A DNA stretch of 64,000 bases from Pseudomonadota bacterium (GTDB lineage Bacteria > Verrucomicrobiota > Verrucomicrobiia > Limisphaerales > SXTU01), in the NCBI GenBank assembly GCA_009924135.1, contig RFSE01000007.1:1-64000 (forward strand), written 5' to 3'. A model generated the notes under the pieces. That model did not search any database, had not been told where the DNA came from, and was given only the letters and a program-made list of their open reading frames with translations. The position numbers and the translations under genes were made by a program. Every line of letters starts with the position of its first letter. Positions within the stretch are counted from its first letter, which is position 1. This document shows, one piece after another, positions 24,188 to 32,628 of this stretch.

Positions 24188-25609
24188 ATGAAGCATACGA
24201 CCAAATTCGCCCTCGCCGCCGCCTCCGCGCTGGCCGCGACCGCCGCCGTGTCCGGAACGGCCCAAGCTCAAACCGCCGACTCGCTCATCGACAAGCTCGT
24301 TGAGAAGGGCGTCCTGACCTCCAAGGAAGGCCAGGCCCTCCGTGAGGAATCTGACAAGGACTTTAACCGTGCCTATCAGGCCAAGACGGGCATGCCCGAC
24401 TGGGTCACGAGCATGAAGTTCAACGGCGACTTCCGGGGCCGCTTCGAGCAGCACCAGATCGACAACACCCTGGGCAGCGACCGTAACCGCTGGCGCTATC
24501 GGCTCCGCGTTGGTGCCACGGCGAACATGCTGGAGGATTTTGAAGTCGGTTTCCGCTTGGCTACCGGTGATCCGTCCGGGGCTTTTGGTGGCAAGGCCAT
24601 CACTGCCAACACGACGATGGGGGACGGTTCCTCGCGCAAGTTCCTGTGGGTGGACACCGCCTACGCGAAGTGGAACCCCGTGCACAACGCGGACTGGAAC
24701 GCGAGCCTGACCTTCGGCAAGATGGACAATACGCTCCAAGTCTCGCCGATGGTGGTGGATGGTGATTACCAGCCTGAGGGCGCAGCTCTGCAGCTCGCTT
24801 ATCAAGTCAATGATGCGAACGCGCTCAAGTTCAACGGCGTGTTCTGGGTGCTGGATGAATTCAACACCTCGGCCACCGCGAATCCCTCCCCCAACCGCGA
24901 TCCGTACCTGTACGGTGCCCAGTTGATTTACGACACGAAGTGGTCCTCCAAGGTGGACACCTCGCTGTCCGCGACTTGGTTGAGCATTCAGAACAAGAAC
25001 AACCTGTCCATCGCGGCCGCGCCGGATGACAACGTGGGTAACTTGCGCACCGACGCGCCGGGTGCGGCGGCCGGCTCCTTCGGCGGTGGGCCGGCCTACG
25101 GCTTCAACGCGGCCATCCTGGGCAGCTCGCTCACCTACAAGCTGGACAGTTTCCCGATGTATGACGGGGCGTTCCCGATCAAGTTCAGCGGCGAGTGGAT
25201 GCACAACATGGCGGCCGCCACGCAGAATGAGGCGTGGAACGCAGGCATCACGCTTGGCAAGGCGGGCCACAAAGGGCTCTGGGAAATCAACTACAAGTAT
25301 GAGTTCCTGCGCAGTGACGCTTGGTACGAAGAGATGGTTGACGACGACTTCGGCGCCGTTTACTCCGGTTCGGTGGCGGCTGGTTCTTCGAACCTGTCGC
25401 GCGGTGTGACGGGCGTCGGTGTGGCGCAGGCCGCCTTCAAGGGTGGCACCAATGCCAAGGGCCACGTGATCAAGGCGGTGTACAACATCACCGACTCGCT
25501 CCAGGCCATCGGCACGTTCTACGTGACCGAGCAGATCACCCCGCTGGGTGGCACGGTCGGCCCCACCACGGCCGGTCACTTCATCTTTGACCTGATGTGG
25601 AAGTTTTAG
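24188..25609 (+). CDS. Outer-membrane porin, probably phosphate-regulon linked
   Basis: 473 residues with signal peptide MKHTTKFALAAASALAATAA, cleaved near AQA. A short helical region (LIDKLVEKGVLTSKEGQALR) of the kind found in putative porins precedes beta-strand-rich sequence with alternating aromatic residues. It ends FIFDLMWKF with the C-terminal Phe used by the BAM machinery. It lies directly upstream of pstS on the same strand behind a candidate Pho box, so it may admit phosphate as OprP does. The gap to pstS holds a 14-bp hairpin. Confidence 0.88.
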   Translation: MKHTTKFALAAASALAATAAVSGTAQAQTADSLIDKLVEKGVLTSKEGQALREESDKDFNRAYQAKTGMPDWVTSMKFNGDFRGRFEQHQIDNTLGSDRNRWRYRLRVGATANMLEDFEVGFRLATGDPSGAFGGKAITANTTMGDGSSRKFLWVDTAYAKWNPVHNADWNASLTFGKMDNTLQVSPMVVDGDYQPEGAALQLAYQVNDANALKFNGVFWVLDEFNTSATANPSPNRDPYLYGAQLIYDTKWSSKVDTSLSATWLSIQNKNNLSIAAAPDDNVGNLRTDAPGAAAGSFGGGPAYGFNAAILGSSLTYKLDSFPMYDGAFPIKFSGEWMHNMAAATQNEAWNAGITLGKAGHKGLWEINYKYEFLRSDAWYEEMVDDDFGAVYSGSVAAGSSNLSRGVTGVGVAQAAFKGGTNAKGHVIKAVYNITDSLQAIGTFYVTEQITPLGGTVGPTTAGHFIFDLMWKF

Positions 25610-25627
25610 TTCGTAGTGTTGTCCTCC

Positions 25628-25663
25628 GGCAGGGCCGGCGGCGTGCATTCCGCCGGCCCTGCC
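25628..25663 (+). terminator. Strong hairpin between porin and pstS
   Basis: GGCAGGGCCGGCGG, a loop of eight and CCGCCGGCCCTGCC form a perfect 14-bp stem 18 bases after the porin stop, followed by only a weak AAACTTT. It is likely a partial terminator or an mRNA-stabilising structure. Confidence 0.6.
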
Positions 25664-25693
25664 AAACTTTAAATCCTTAAATTGAAACCTGAT

Positions 25694-26539
25694 ATGAAAT
25701 CCCTGAAATCCCTCACCCTCATTGCGGCGGCCCTCGTGCTCGCCGGCTCCGCCCAGGCGGCGAACATCACCGTCAAAGGCTCCGACACCCTGGTCGTCCT
25801 CGCCCAGAAGTGGGCCGAGACCTACATGGGCAAGAACGCCGAAACGAAGATCCAGGTCACCGGCGGTGGCACTGGCACCGGCTTCGCTGCGTTGCAGAAC
25901 AAGTCCACCGACCTCTGCAATGCCTCGCGCAAGATCAAGCCCGCCGAGCAGATCAACTGCGTCAAGGTGTTTGGCAAGCGCCCCACCGAGTACAAGGTGT
26001 GCCTCGACGGCCTGTCCGTGTATGTAAGCGCCGAAAATCCGGTGAAGGAACTGACGGTCGCCCAAGTGGCCGACATCTTCAACGGCAAGACGAAGAACTG
26101 GAAAGAAGTCGGCGGGGTGGACGCTCCGATCACTGTTTACAGCCGCGAGAACAGCTCGGGCACCTACGAGTTCTTCAAGGAACACGTCCTGCAGGGCAAG
26201 GACTTCGCGGCCAGCGCGCAGACCATGCCGGGCACGGCGGCGGTGTTGCAGGCCGTGGCCAAGGATAAGAACGGCGTCGGTTACGGCGGGGCCGCCTACG
26301 GCGCGGGTGCGAAAGCCCTCGCGATCAAGAAGGACGACGCTTCGCCGGCGATCGAACCCACCGAGGACAACGTCGTCAAAGGCGTCTATCCCATCTGGCG
26401 TTACCTGTACGTCTATGTGAACCCGGCGCTCGACAAGGGCGACATCGCCAAATACCTCACCTGGATTCGGGGTGATGAAGGCCAGAAGGTCGTGAAGGAC
26501 GTGGGCTATTTCCCGCTGCCCAAGAACTTGCGGGAGTAA
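25694..26539 (+). CDS. pstS: Phosphate ABC transporter substrate-binding protein PstS
   Basis: 281 residues from ATG 25694. Signal peptide SLKSLTLIAAALVLAGSAQA. The mature part has ITVKGSDTLVVLAQKWAETY, TGGGTGTGFAALQNKSTDLC and SRENSSGTYEFFKE, the classic phosphate-binding segments. It binds phosphate in the periplasm and delivers it to PstCA. An intrinsic-terminator-like hairpin after it (26577-26619) probably makes it more abundant than the rest of the operon. Confidence 0.95.
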   Translation: MKSLKSLTLIAAALVLAGSAQAANITVKGSDTLVVLAQKWAETYMGKNAETKIQVTGGGTGTGFAALQNKSTDLCNASRKIKPAEQINCVKVFGKRPTEYKVCLDGLSVYVSAENPVKELTVAQVADIFNGKTKNWKEVGGVDAPITVYSRENSSGTYEFFKEHVLQGKDFAASAQTMPGTAAVLQAVAKDKNGVGYGGAAYGAGAKALAIKKDDASPAIEPTEDNVVKGVYPIWRYLYVYVNPALDKGDIAKYLTWIRGDEGQKVVKDVGYFPLPKNLRE

Positions 26540-26576
26540 ATTTGGTTCCTGATTGTTAGTTCCTGCGACCATCAGT

Positions 26577-26619
26577 GGGGCGGGCGAAAGATAGTGCATG
26601 TCCTTCGCTCGCCCCTTTT
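26577..26619 (+). terminator. Terminator-like hairpin between pstS and pstC
   Basis: GGGGCGGGCGAA pairs with TTCGCTCGCCCC (one G-T pair), followed by TTTT. It lies 37 bases after the pstS stop. It may act as a partial terminator that lowers pstCAB relative to pstS. Confidence 0.7.
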
Positions 26620-26692
26620 GGTTTTAAAGTCTCCGGATTGTTTCCTCCTCGTAACTAGCCACCAGGGCTTGGTTCCCCTACGCTCTGCACCC

Positions 26693-27877
26693 GTGACGAA
26701 CGCACCGCATACTGCCAAGCGCACCGTGGGCTGGATGGGCATCCACCGCGGGCACAAGGCCCGGCCGGCCGAGTGGCTGGCGGAGAAGCTCATCTTCCTC
26801 GTCTCGCTCACCGCGATCCTGATGGTGTTCCTCATCTTCGTGTTCGTCGCCCGCGAAGCTTTGCCGCTGGTGTTCGGCCAGATGAACAGCGCGGCCGCAC
26901 GCCCGGTGATTCCCGCGAAGGAAATGGGCAAACTGAAGCCCGATGAACTGCGTGACTACCTGGCCTTGACCCCGGAGGAATTCAAGCGACTGGACAAGGA
27001 AGCGCTCACCGCCCTGATGGAGGTACGCGAAGAAGAGGGGAAGGAAGCGCCCAAGGACAAGGACGCCACGGTCAACACCACGGAATGGAAGTATCTTTTT
27101 GCCCCGCATGAATGGTCCGACAGCCGGCCCGAAGATCGTTACGTGTGGCAGCCCATCGGGCGCATCCACAAATACAACCTCTGGCCGCTCATCATCGGCA
27201 GCCTCAAGACCACGATCGTCGCCTTGCTCTTCAGCGTACCGCTCGCCCTGGCGGCGGCCATTTACGTTTCGCAGCTCTGCCGGCCTTCCTTGAAGGAATG
27301 GCTCAAGCCCGCGATTGAATTGCTTTCCGGTGTGCCGTCCGTAGTGCTTGGGTTCTTTGGCTTGATGGTCATGGCGACGTTCCTTCAGGGGGTCTTGGGA
27401 TACCAGTCGCGCTTGAACGCCTTTGTTGCCGGCATCGCGCTGGGCTTGGCGGTGATTCCGGTGGTGTTTTCCATCGCGGAGGACGCCTTGACCAGCGTGC
27501 CCCGCAGTTACACGCAGGCGGCTCTGGCGCTGGGGGCGTCCAAATGGCAGGCCGCCTGGCAGATTGTCCTGCCCGCGGCTGCGCCGGGCGTGTTCGCAGC
27601 CGTGGTGCTGGGTTTTGGCCGCGCCATCGGCGAGACGATGGTTGTACTGATGGCCAGCGGCAACGCGAGCATCATGTCCTTCAGCCTCTTTGACTCGACC
27701 CGTTCGATTACAGCGACCATTGCGGCAGAACTGGCCGAAGCCGTCTTCGGCGGACACCATTACCGGATGCTCTTCCTGATCGGGGCAATGCTCTTCATCG
27801 TGACCTTCCTCACCAATCTGGCGGGCGATCTCATCATGCACCGGTTGAAAGGCCGTCTGGAGGGGAAGGCGAAATGA
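26693..27877 (+). CDS. pstC: Phosphate ABC transporter permease PstC, with long TM1-TM2 insertion
   Basis: 394 residues from GTG 26693; ATG 26735 and an upstream ATG at 26594 are alternatives and no start has a good Shine-Dalgarno. TM1 is LIFLVSLTAILMVFLIFVFV. It is followed by about 110 hydrophilic residues rich in Lys and Glu (LTPEEFKRLDKEALTALMEV) before the next helix, far more than in E. coli PstC. The permease core includes SGVPSVVLGFFGLMVMATFL and the EAA-like loop ALALGASKWQAAWQIVLPAA. It forms the channel with PstA. The stop overlaps the pstA start. Confidence 0.92.
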   Translation: MTNAPHTAKRTVGWMGIHRGHKARPAEWLAEKLIFLVSLTAILMVFLIFVFVAREALPLVFGQMNSAAARPVIPAKEMGKLKPDELRDYLALTPEEFKRLDKEALTALMEVREEEGKEAPKDKDATVNTTEWKYLFAPHEWSDSRPEDRYVWQPIGRIHKYNLWPLIIGSLKTTIVALLFSVPLALAAAIYVSQLCRPSLKEWLKPAIELLSGVPSVVLGFFGLMVMATFLQGVLGYQSRLNAFVAGIALGLAVIPVVFSIAEDALTSVPRSYTQAALALGASKWQAAWQIVLPAAAPGVFAAVVLGFGRAIGETMVVLMASGNASIMSFSLFDSTRSITATIAAELAEAVFGGHHYRMLFLIGAMLFIVTFLTNLAGDLIMHRLKGRLEGKAK

Positions 27878-28824
27878 GCACCACCACTGTCAAAGCCAGC
27901 CGGCTCGACTTCCGCTCACGCGGCTTCGATTTCGTCTCGTTCGCGTTTACCAGCCTCACCGGGCTGGCCACGCTGTTCATTCTGGGCGTCCTCGCCATCA
28001 TCATCGCGAACGTGGTATGGCATGGCTGGAGCACGTTCTCCTGGCGCTTCCTCACGGGCAGTGCTGATCAGGACATGTTCGATGTGAACAAGGCCGGCGT
28101 CTTGCCGATGGTCATCGGGACTGCGCTGCGGGTGCTGGTGATGACCGTATTCGTCGTGCCGGTTGGCGTCATCACGGCGGTGTATCTCACGGAATACGCG
28201 CAATCGACCGCGCTCACCACGCGGATCATCCGGGGCGCAGTGAACAACCTTGCCGGCGTGCCTTCCATCGTATTTGGCCTGTTCGGTCTCGGTTTCTTCA
28301 TCAGCTTCATCGGTCGTGGGATCGACGGCGGGGCCCCGGAACCGCACTGGGGCAAGCCGGCGATTCTCTGGGCGTCGCTGACGCTTTCGGTGATGACCTT
28401 GCCGCTGGTCATTGTCGCCACCGAGGAATCGTTGCGGGCGATCACACCTGGTTTGCGGGAGGCGAGCCTGGCGTTGGGTGCGACCAAGCTGGAAACGATC
28501 ATCAAGATTGTGGTGCCGGAGGCGTTGCCCGGTATTCTCACTGGTGGCATTCTGGCGGTGGGCCGGGCGGGTGGCGAGGTGGCTCCGATCCTGTTCACCG
28601 GGGCGGCTTATTACATGCGGGATCTGCCGCACTCGCTGACCGACCAGTTCATGGACCTGGGCTACCATGTCTTCATCCTCAGCACGCAGTCGCCCGACAT
28701 TGAGAAGACCCGGCCCATCCTGTTTGCCACCGTGCTGGCCCTTCTGCTCTTGACGTTGTCCCTGAACCTGGTTGCCGTCATCGTGCGCGCCCGTGTGCGC
28801 AAGAAGATGCGTGCCGGACATTGA
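27874..28824 (+). CDS. pstA: Phosphate ABC transporter permease PstA
   Basis: 316 residues from ATG 27874 (ATGA overlap with pstC). Six predicted helices. The core has AGVPSIVFGLFGLGFFISFI and the EAA loop REASLALGATKLETIIKIVV, with GRAGGEVAPILFTGAAYY near the end. It pairs with PstC. pstB begins three bases after the stop. Confidence 0.95.
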   Translation: MSTTTVKASRLDFRSRGFDFVSFAFTSLTGLATLFILGVLAIIIANVVWHGWSTFSWRFLTGSADQDMFDVNKAGVLPMVIGTALRVLVMTVFVVPVGVITAVYLTEYAQSTALTTRIIRGAVNNLAGVPSIVFGLFGLGFFISFIGRGIDGGAPEPHWGKPAILWASLTLSVMTLPLVIVATEESLRAITPGLREASLALGATKLETIIKIVVPEALPGILTGGILAVGRAGGEVAPILFTGAAYYMRDLPHSLTDQFMDLGYHVFILSTQSPDIEKTRPILFATVLALLLLTLSLNLVAVIVRARVRKKMRAGH

Positions 28825-28827
28825 TCT

Positions 28828-29643
28828 ATGGCTGCCATTTCTTCCTCCCAAGTCACGTTGAACACCGTCAAGCCCACCGTGGGCGCGGGTGAGCCGCTCA
28901 TCACGAGCGAGCAGGTCAACCTGTATTACGGCACTTCGCACGCGCTCAAGGGCATCTCCGTGACGCTCGGCGAGCGGCACGTCACGGCCTTCATCGGCCC
29001 GTCCGGCTGCGGGAAGTCCACCTTCCTCCGCTGCTTCAACCGGATGAACGACCTCATCGACTCGGTCCGCATCACCGGCTCGATCAAAATCGGCGGGCAG
29101 GACATTTACAGCAAGGATGTGGATGTCATCGAGCTGCGCAAGCGCATCGGGATGGTGTTCCAAAAATCCAACCCGTTTCCGAAATCCATTTACGAGAACA
29201 TCGCCTACGGCCTGAAGCTGCACGGGATGAAGGCGAAGTCCGACCTTGACTCGACCGTCGAGCAAAGCCTGCGGGGTGCGGCGCTTTGGGAAGAAGTCAA
29301 GGACCGGCTGCACACCAGCGCCATGGGCCTTTCCGGCGGCCAGCAGCAACGGCTCTGCATTGCCCGGGCCATTGCCATCAAACCGGAGATTCTCCTCATG
29401 GATGAGCCGGCCAGCGCCTTGGACCCCATTGCGACGGCCAAGATCGAGGAGCTGATTCTCGAATTGAAGAAGGACTTCACCATCGTCATTGTCACGCACA
29501 ACATGCAACAGGCCGCGCGCATCTCGGACTACACGGCGTTCTTCTACCTGGGAGAACTGGTCGAATTCGACACCACGGCGAAGATCTTCACCAACCCGTC
29601 GAAGCGCCAGACGGAGGACTATGTGACCGGAAGATTTGGATGA
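28828..29643 (+). CDS. pstB: Phosphate ABC transporter ATPase PstB
   Basis: 271 residues. Walker [11 protein letters not shown]-loop [20 protein letters not shown], signature [17 protein letters not shown], Walker [14 protein letters not shown] and H-loop [20 protein letters not shown]. The [14 protein letters not shown] opening is typical of PstB. It powers PstSCA. The N-terminal 20 residues ([20 protein letters not shown]) are a family-variable extension. Confidence 0.96.
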   Translation: MAAISSSQVTLNTVKPTVGAGEPLITSEQVNLYYGTSHALKGISVTLGERHVTAFIGPSGCGKSTFLRCFNRMNDLIDSVRITGSIKIGGQDIYSKDVDVIELRKRIGMVFQKSNPFPKSIYENIAYGLKLHGMKAKSDLDSTVEQSLRGAALWEEVKDRLHTSAMGLSGGQQQRLCIARAIAIKPEILLMDEPASALDPIATAKIEELILELKKDFTIVIVTHNMQQAARISDYTAFFYLGELVEFDTTAKIFTNPSKRQTEDYVTGRFG

Positions 29644-29651
29644 AACCGGAA

Positions 29652-29755
29652 CAGTATTCAGTGTTCAGTAATCAGTATTCAGTGTTCAGTGGCCTGAACA
29701 CCGAGGCTGACCGCGTATCGAACTGAACACTGCTTACTGAACACTGCTTACTGAA
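29652..29755. repeat. Direct and inverted CAGTGTTCAGT repeats between pstB and phoU
   Basis: CAGTATTCAGTGTTCAGT occurs at 29652-29669 and 29673-29690 (21-base period). ACTGAACACTG follows at 29722-29732 and 29736-29746 (14-base period), with a further ACTGAATA at 29750-29757. The two groups are inverted and can fold into a long hairpin just before the phoU start. Confidence 0.8.
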
Positions 29756-29756
29756 T

Positions 29757-30419
29757 ATGCTCCCCCACGACCACGAATTCGCCCGTCTCAAGGAGAAGCT
29801 CCTTACCATGTCGAGCTTGGCCGCCAGCTCGCTTCAAAACGCCATCAAGGCGCTGGTCGAGCGTAATGACGATCTTGCCCGGCAGGTGGAGCAGGCTGAT
29901 GACCAGCTGGATGCGCTGGAAATCGAACTGGATGAACTCGCCATCGTGCTACTCTCGCGCGGCCCGATCGCCAGCGATCTGCGGATGATTGCCGTGGCCA
30001 TGAAGATCACCCACGATTTGGAGCGGGTCGGCGACGAGGCCACCGCCATCGCCCGCAGCGCGGTGGAGTTGAACAAGGAGCCGCAACTCAAACCCTACGT
30101 GGACATCCCCCGGATGGCGACCATGGCGCTGGAGATGTTGAACGACGGGCTGGAATCCTTTGTGAGCCGCGACACCATCCGTGCCCGCGCCGTGCTTCCG
30201 CGTGACCGGGATGTGGATGCCATGAACAAGCAACTGCAACGGGAACTGGTCACGTACATGCTGGAAAATCCGGCGACGATCACCCGGTGCCTGCATCTCA
30301 TGCAGTTTTCCAAGCGCATCGAGCGCATCGCGGACCACGCGACTAACATCGCCGAGGAGGTCGTGTACCTCTACGAGGGACGCGACATCCGCCACACCGG
30401 CAAGGACCCTCAGGCGTAA
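29757..30419 (+). CDS. phoU: Phosphate transport regulator PhoU
   Basis: 220 residues. Two PhoU three-helix repeats carry metal-binding motifs: ERVGDEATAIARSAVEL in the first and KRIERIADHATNIAEEVVYL in the second. It normally restrains the PhoR kinase and tunes Pst transport. It is last in the phosphate operon, separated from pstB by a repeat block, and convergent with the UspA gene, six bases away. Confidence 0.95.
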   Translation: MLPHDHEFARLKEKLLTMSSLAASSLQNAIKALVERNDDLARQVEQADDQLDALEIELDELAIVLLSRGPIASDLRMIAVAMKITHDLERVGDEATAIARSAVELNKEPQLKPYVDIPRMATMALEMLNDGLESFVSRDTIRARAVLPRDRDVDAMNKQLQRELVTYMLENPATITRCLHLMQFSKRIERIADHATNIAEEVVYLYEGRDIRHTGKDPQA

Positions 30420-30425
30420 GCCTGC

Positions 30426-30974
30426 TCAGGCGAACTCGTGCTCGTGGGCCCGGACCGTCAGGACAGGGCAGGGGGCCAGCCGGACGACCCGTTCCGCCGT
30501 GCTGCCCAATAGGAGATGCTTCAACCCGGTGTGCCCATGCGTGGCGATGACGATGAGGTCCACGTTGAGTTCCGCCGAGGCGGTGGTGATTTCCGAGAAC
30601 GGCTGCCCGAGGCGGGTGATCGCTTCGGAAGCAATGCTGGCGGGCACGCGTTTCTGGGCGAATTCAGCCAGGGCGCTGCGGGCGAGCTTGAGGCGATCCT
30701 GGTTGGCCTGCTCCATCGCCGGGGGAATGATCACGCTTTCGGGGTAATGCACCGGCTCGACCACGTGGACCAGCACCAGCGAGGCCCCGAACTGTTCGGC
30801 GAAACGCACCGCGTACCGGAGTGCTTTGACGGAGAATTCCGAGAAGTCCACCGGCACGAGGATCTTCTTGAGCTGCAGGTAGGACGGGACCAAATCGATG
30901 ACCGGGGCGGCGGAGTTGTCCGGCGTCGGCGGAGTCGATGGTTTGGCTTTCTTGGTGGCGGGTTTCTTTTTCAT
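30426..30974 (-). CDS. Universal stress protein (UspA family)
   Basis: 182 residues. A Lys/Pro/Thr-rich N-terminal tail of about 30 residues precedes a Usp domain, KKILVPVDFSEFSVKALRYA, with the ATP-binding motif GHTGLKHLLLGSTAERVVRL ending APCPVLTVR. The G-2X-G-9X-G(S/T) pattern is intact, so ATP binding is likely. The partner process is unknown. Confidence 0.92.
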   Translation of the reverse strand: MKKKPATKKAKPSTPPTPDNSAAPVIDLVPSYLQLKKILVPVDFSEFSVKALRYAVRFAEQFGASLVLVHVVEPVHYPESVIIPPAMEQANQDRLKLARSALAEFAQKRVPASIASEAITRLGQPFSEITTASAELNVDLIVIATHGHTGLKHLLLGSTAERVVRLAPCPVLTVRAHEHEFA

Positions 30975-31074
30975 AAGCTCGTGATGGGTTATGGCGGCTG
31001 TCAGACCATGGTGGTTGCCCGCTTGGCGGGCTGCTCGGTAATTGTCCGAAGGATGCCCTGCCTTGCGGCCGAGG

Positions 31075-31653
31075 TCAACTCAACCAGTGTTTCAACCGGC
31101 TTGCCACTGTGGGCCGCCACCAGACGGCCAGAGAGCTGCGCCGGTAATCTCCCAGAGGCACTTCCCCGGCTGCCATCAAGGTGGCCAGGCGCTTCACGTC
31201 GTGGGGCAGGAGACGGATCACCAGCCGCTGGTTATGCCACTCGGCGGCCAGCCGGCCCGCTTCATAACGGGCGAGGCTCAAGGCCCAGGCGGGTTCGAGT
31301 CCCTTCTCGGCCGCTTGCGCCTCGAGGTGTTTGACGAAAGCGATGGCATCCTCGCTGGGCCGTTGCCCGGCGGCCGGTGGATTGACGGCGTAATTGCGGA
31401 AGGAATCGGCGAAGCGCTGGCCCAGGGCCTTGCGCGTGAGCGGCAGCCGCAGGGCGACCTGCGCGAGCCGGCGAGTGCGCAGCAGCCGGGCAAACTGGCG
31501 CATTTGCTCGTGGTGCAGCGTGCTCAAGGTTTCCGCCGCGACTGTAAGCCCTTCTGTGGCCGCCACGCGGGCCGGGTCCGCGAAGAACTTTTCGCGGAAC
31601 TCGCGGTCGGTCGCCAGCCGGGCGACGAGCTTTTGCTGGAGCGCTAGTTCCAT
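31075..31653 (-). CDS. Uncharacterised partner of DUF692/MNIO enzyme
   Basis: 192 residues, starting ten bases before the MNIO gene stop. The first 45 residues (FREKFFADPARVAATEGLTV) resemble the short leader-like domain seen in Nif11/nitrile-hydratase-type peptides. The rest is helical and basic (FARLLRTRRLAQVALRLPLT, DSFRNYAVNPPAAGQRPSED) and ends RLKHWLS. It recalls the unstudied protein next to DUF692 genes in some actinobacteria (SCO6045-like, from memory) more than DUF2063/BufC. It may guide a substrate to the MNIO enzyme or be the substrate itself; neither is shown. Confidence 0.7.
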   Translation of the reverse strand: MELALQQKLVARLATDREFREKFFADPARVAATEGLTVAAETLSTLHHEQMRQFARLLRTRRLAQVALRLPLTRKALGQRFADSFRNYAVNPPAAGQRPSEDAIAFVKHLEAQAAEKGLEPAWALSLARYEAGRLAAEWHNQRLVIRLLPHDVKRLATLMAAGEVPLGDYRRSSLAVWWRPTVASRLKHWLS

Positions 31654-32525
31654 CGCTTGTACAGCCGGCCAAGAGCGCGGGCGCGTTCAACTTCCCAAAG
31701 CATTTCGGGGAGCGGCGGCAAATTGTCGTCGCGTTCCAGGCAGATGCAGCGCACCGGAGCCCGGCTGACGGCCAGGTCGAGCAGTTGCCAGATGCTTTCC
31801 GGCACGGACTGGGTGCGGCTGTCAACCAGGCGGCCCTTGGACTCGTGCGCACCGGAGAAATGCACCTGCACCACGCGTTCAAGCGGGAGCTGTTCGATGA
31901 ACTCCGCCGGGCTGGCCCCATGGTTGGTGCTGTTGGCGTGGATGTTGGTCACATCCAGCAGCAACCCGCAGCCGCTGTGATGCAGCACCTGGGCGATGAA
32001 GGCCGGTTCGGTCATCTCCGCCCCCGGCCAGATCAAGGGGGAACACACATTCTCCAAGATCAACGGCGTGGCGATGGCACGCCGGGCCGTGATGATGTTC
32101 CGGGCCATGGTTTCCACCGCTTCCTTCGTGAACGGCAGCGGCGAGGGATGGCCGAGGTTGATGCCGCCCGCGCGGGTGTAGCCGATGTGCTCGCTCCACC
32201 ACGGTGCGGCGATGCGTTTGAGCAGCAGGTAAATCTTCTCCAAATGGCGCTCCTCCAGCCCCTCCGCGCTGCCCAGTGAGAGGGTCGTGAAGTGCGGGAT
32301 GACGGTGAAATGCTCCATGAGCAGGGCCAGCTCATCGAGTTTCTCCGGCGGGGCATCCAAATAAAAATCGCCGATGATCTCGATGAAATCCACCTCGGAC
32401 TGCCGCTGTAACAACTCGTCCCGGAACGGCCGGCGATAGCTCAACCCCGCGCCCAGGCGGGGCAGGTTGGCGAGCAGGTTGGTGATTTCGGTCTTGCGGC
32501 CCACGCAGTGGTTAACAGGATTCAC
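31644..32525 (-). CDS. DUF692 / MNIO-family multinuclear non-heme iron enzyme
   Basis: 293 residues from GTG 32525. It has the TIM-barrel motifs that bind the iron cluster: VDFIEIIGDFYLD, VIPHFTTLSLGSA, WWSEHIGYTRAGG, LILENVCSPLIWP, GLLLDVTNIHANSTNHG, VVQVHFSGAHE and CICLERDDNLPPL. MNIO enzymes such as MbnB and BufB modify Cys or other residues in ribosomal peptides. The gene overlaps a helical partner gene. No short Cys-rich precursor lies upstream: only about 100 bases separate it from the ROK-like gene. Confidence 0.92.
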   Translation of the reverse strand: MNPVNHCVGRKTEITNLLANLPRLGAGLSYRRPFRDELLQRQSEVDFIEIIGDFYLDAPPEKLDELALLMEHFTVIPHFTTLSLGSAEGLEERHLEKIYLLLKRIAAPWWSEHIGYTRAGGINLGHPSPLPFTKEAVETMARNIITARRAIATPLILENVCSPLIWPGAEMTEPAFIAQVLHHSGCGLLLDVTNIHANSTNHGASPAEFIEQLPLERVVQVHFSGAHESKGRLVDSRTQSVPESIWQLLDLAVSRAPVRCICLERDDNLPPLPEMLWEVERARALGRLYKRWN

Positions 32526-32628
32526 CGGCTGCGTCAGCCGATGTCAGGACTTGTTGATGGGGGCGACTCACGGACCGAATCCTTGCCGTCCCCACGGTTC
32601 AAGCCAAGGAAAACTTGCTCCGTCAACG

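Noticed and set aside
24116-26599. 827-codon minus-strand frame
   Set aside because: Antisense of the porin and pstS genes, both well supported; the frame is open only because of codon bias in GC-rich DNA.
27916-29508. 530-codon minus-strand frame
   Set aside because: Antisense of pstA and pstB; composition is His/Arg/Asp-rich without motifs.
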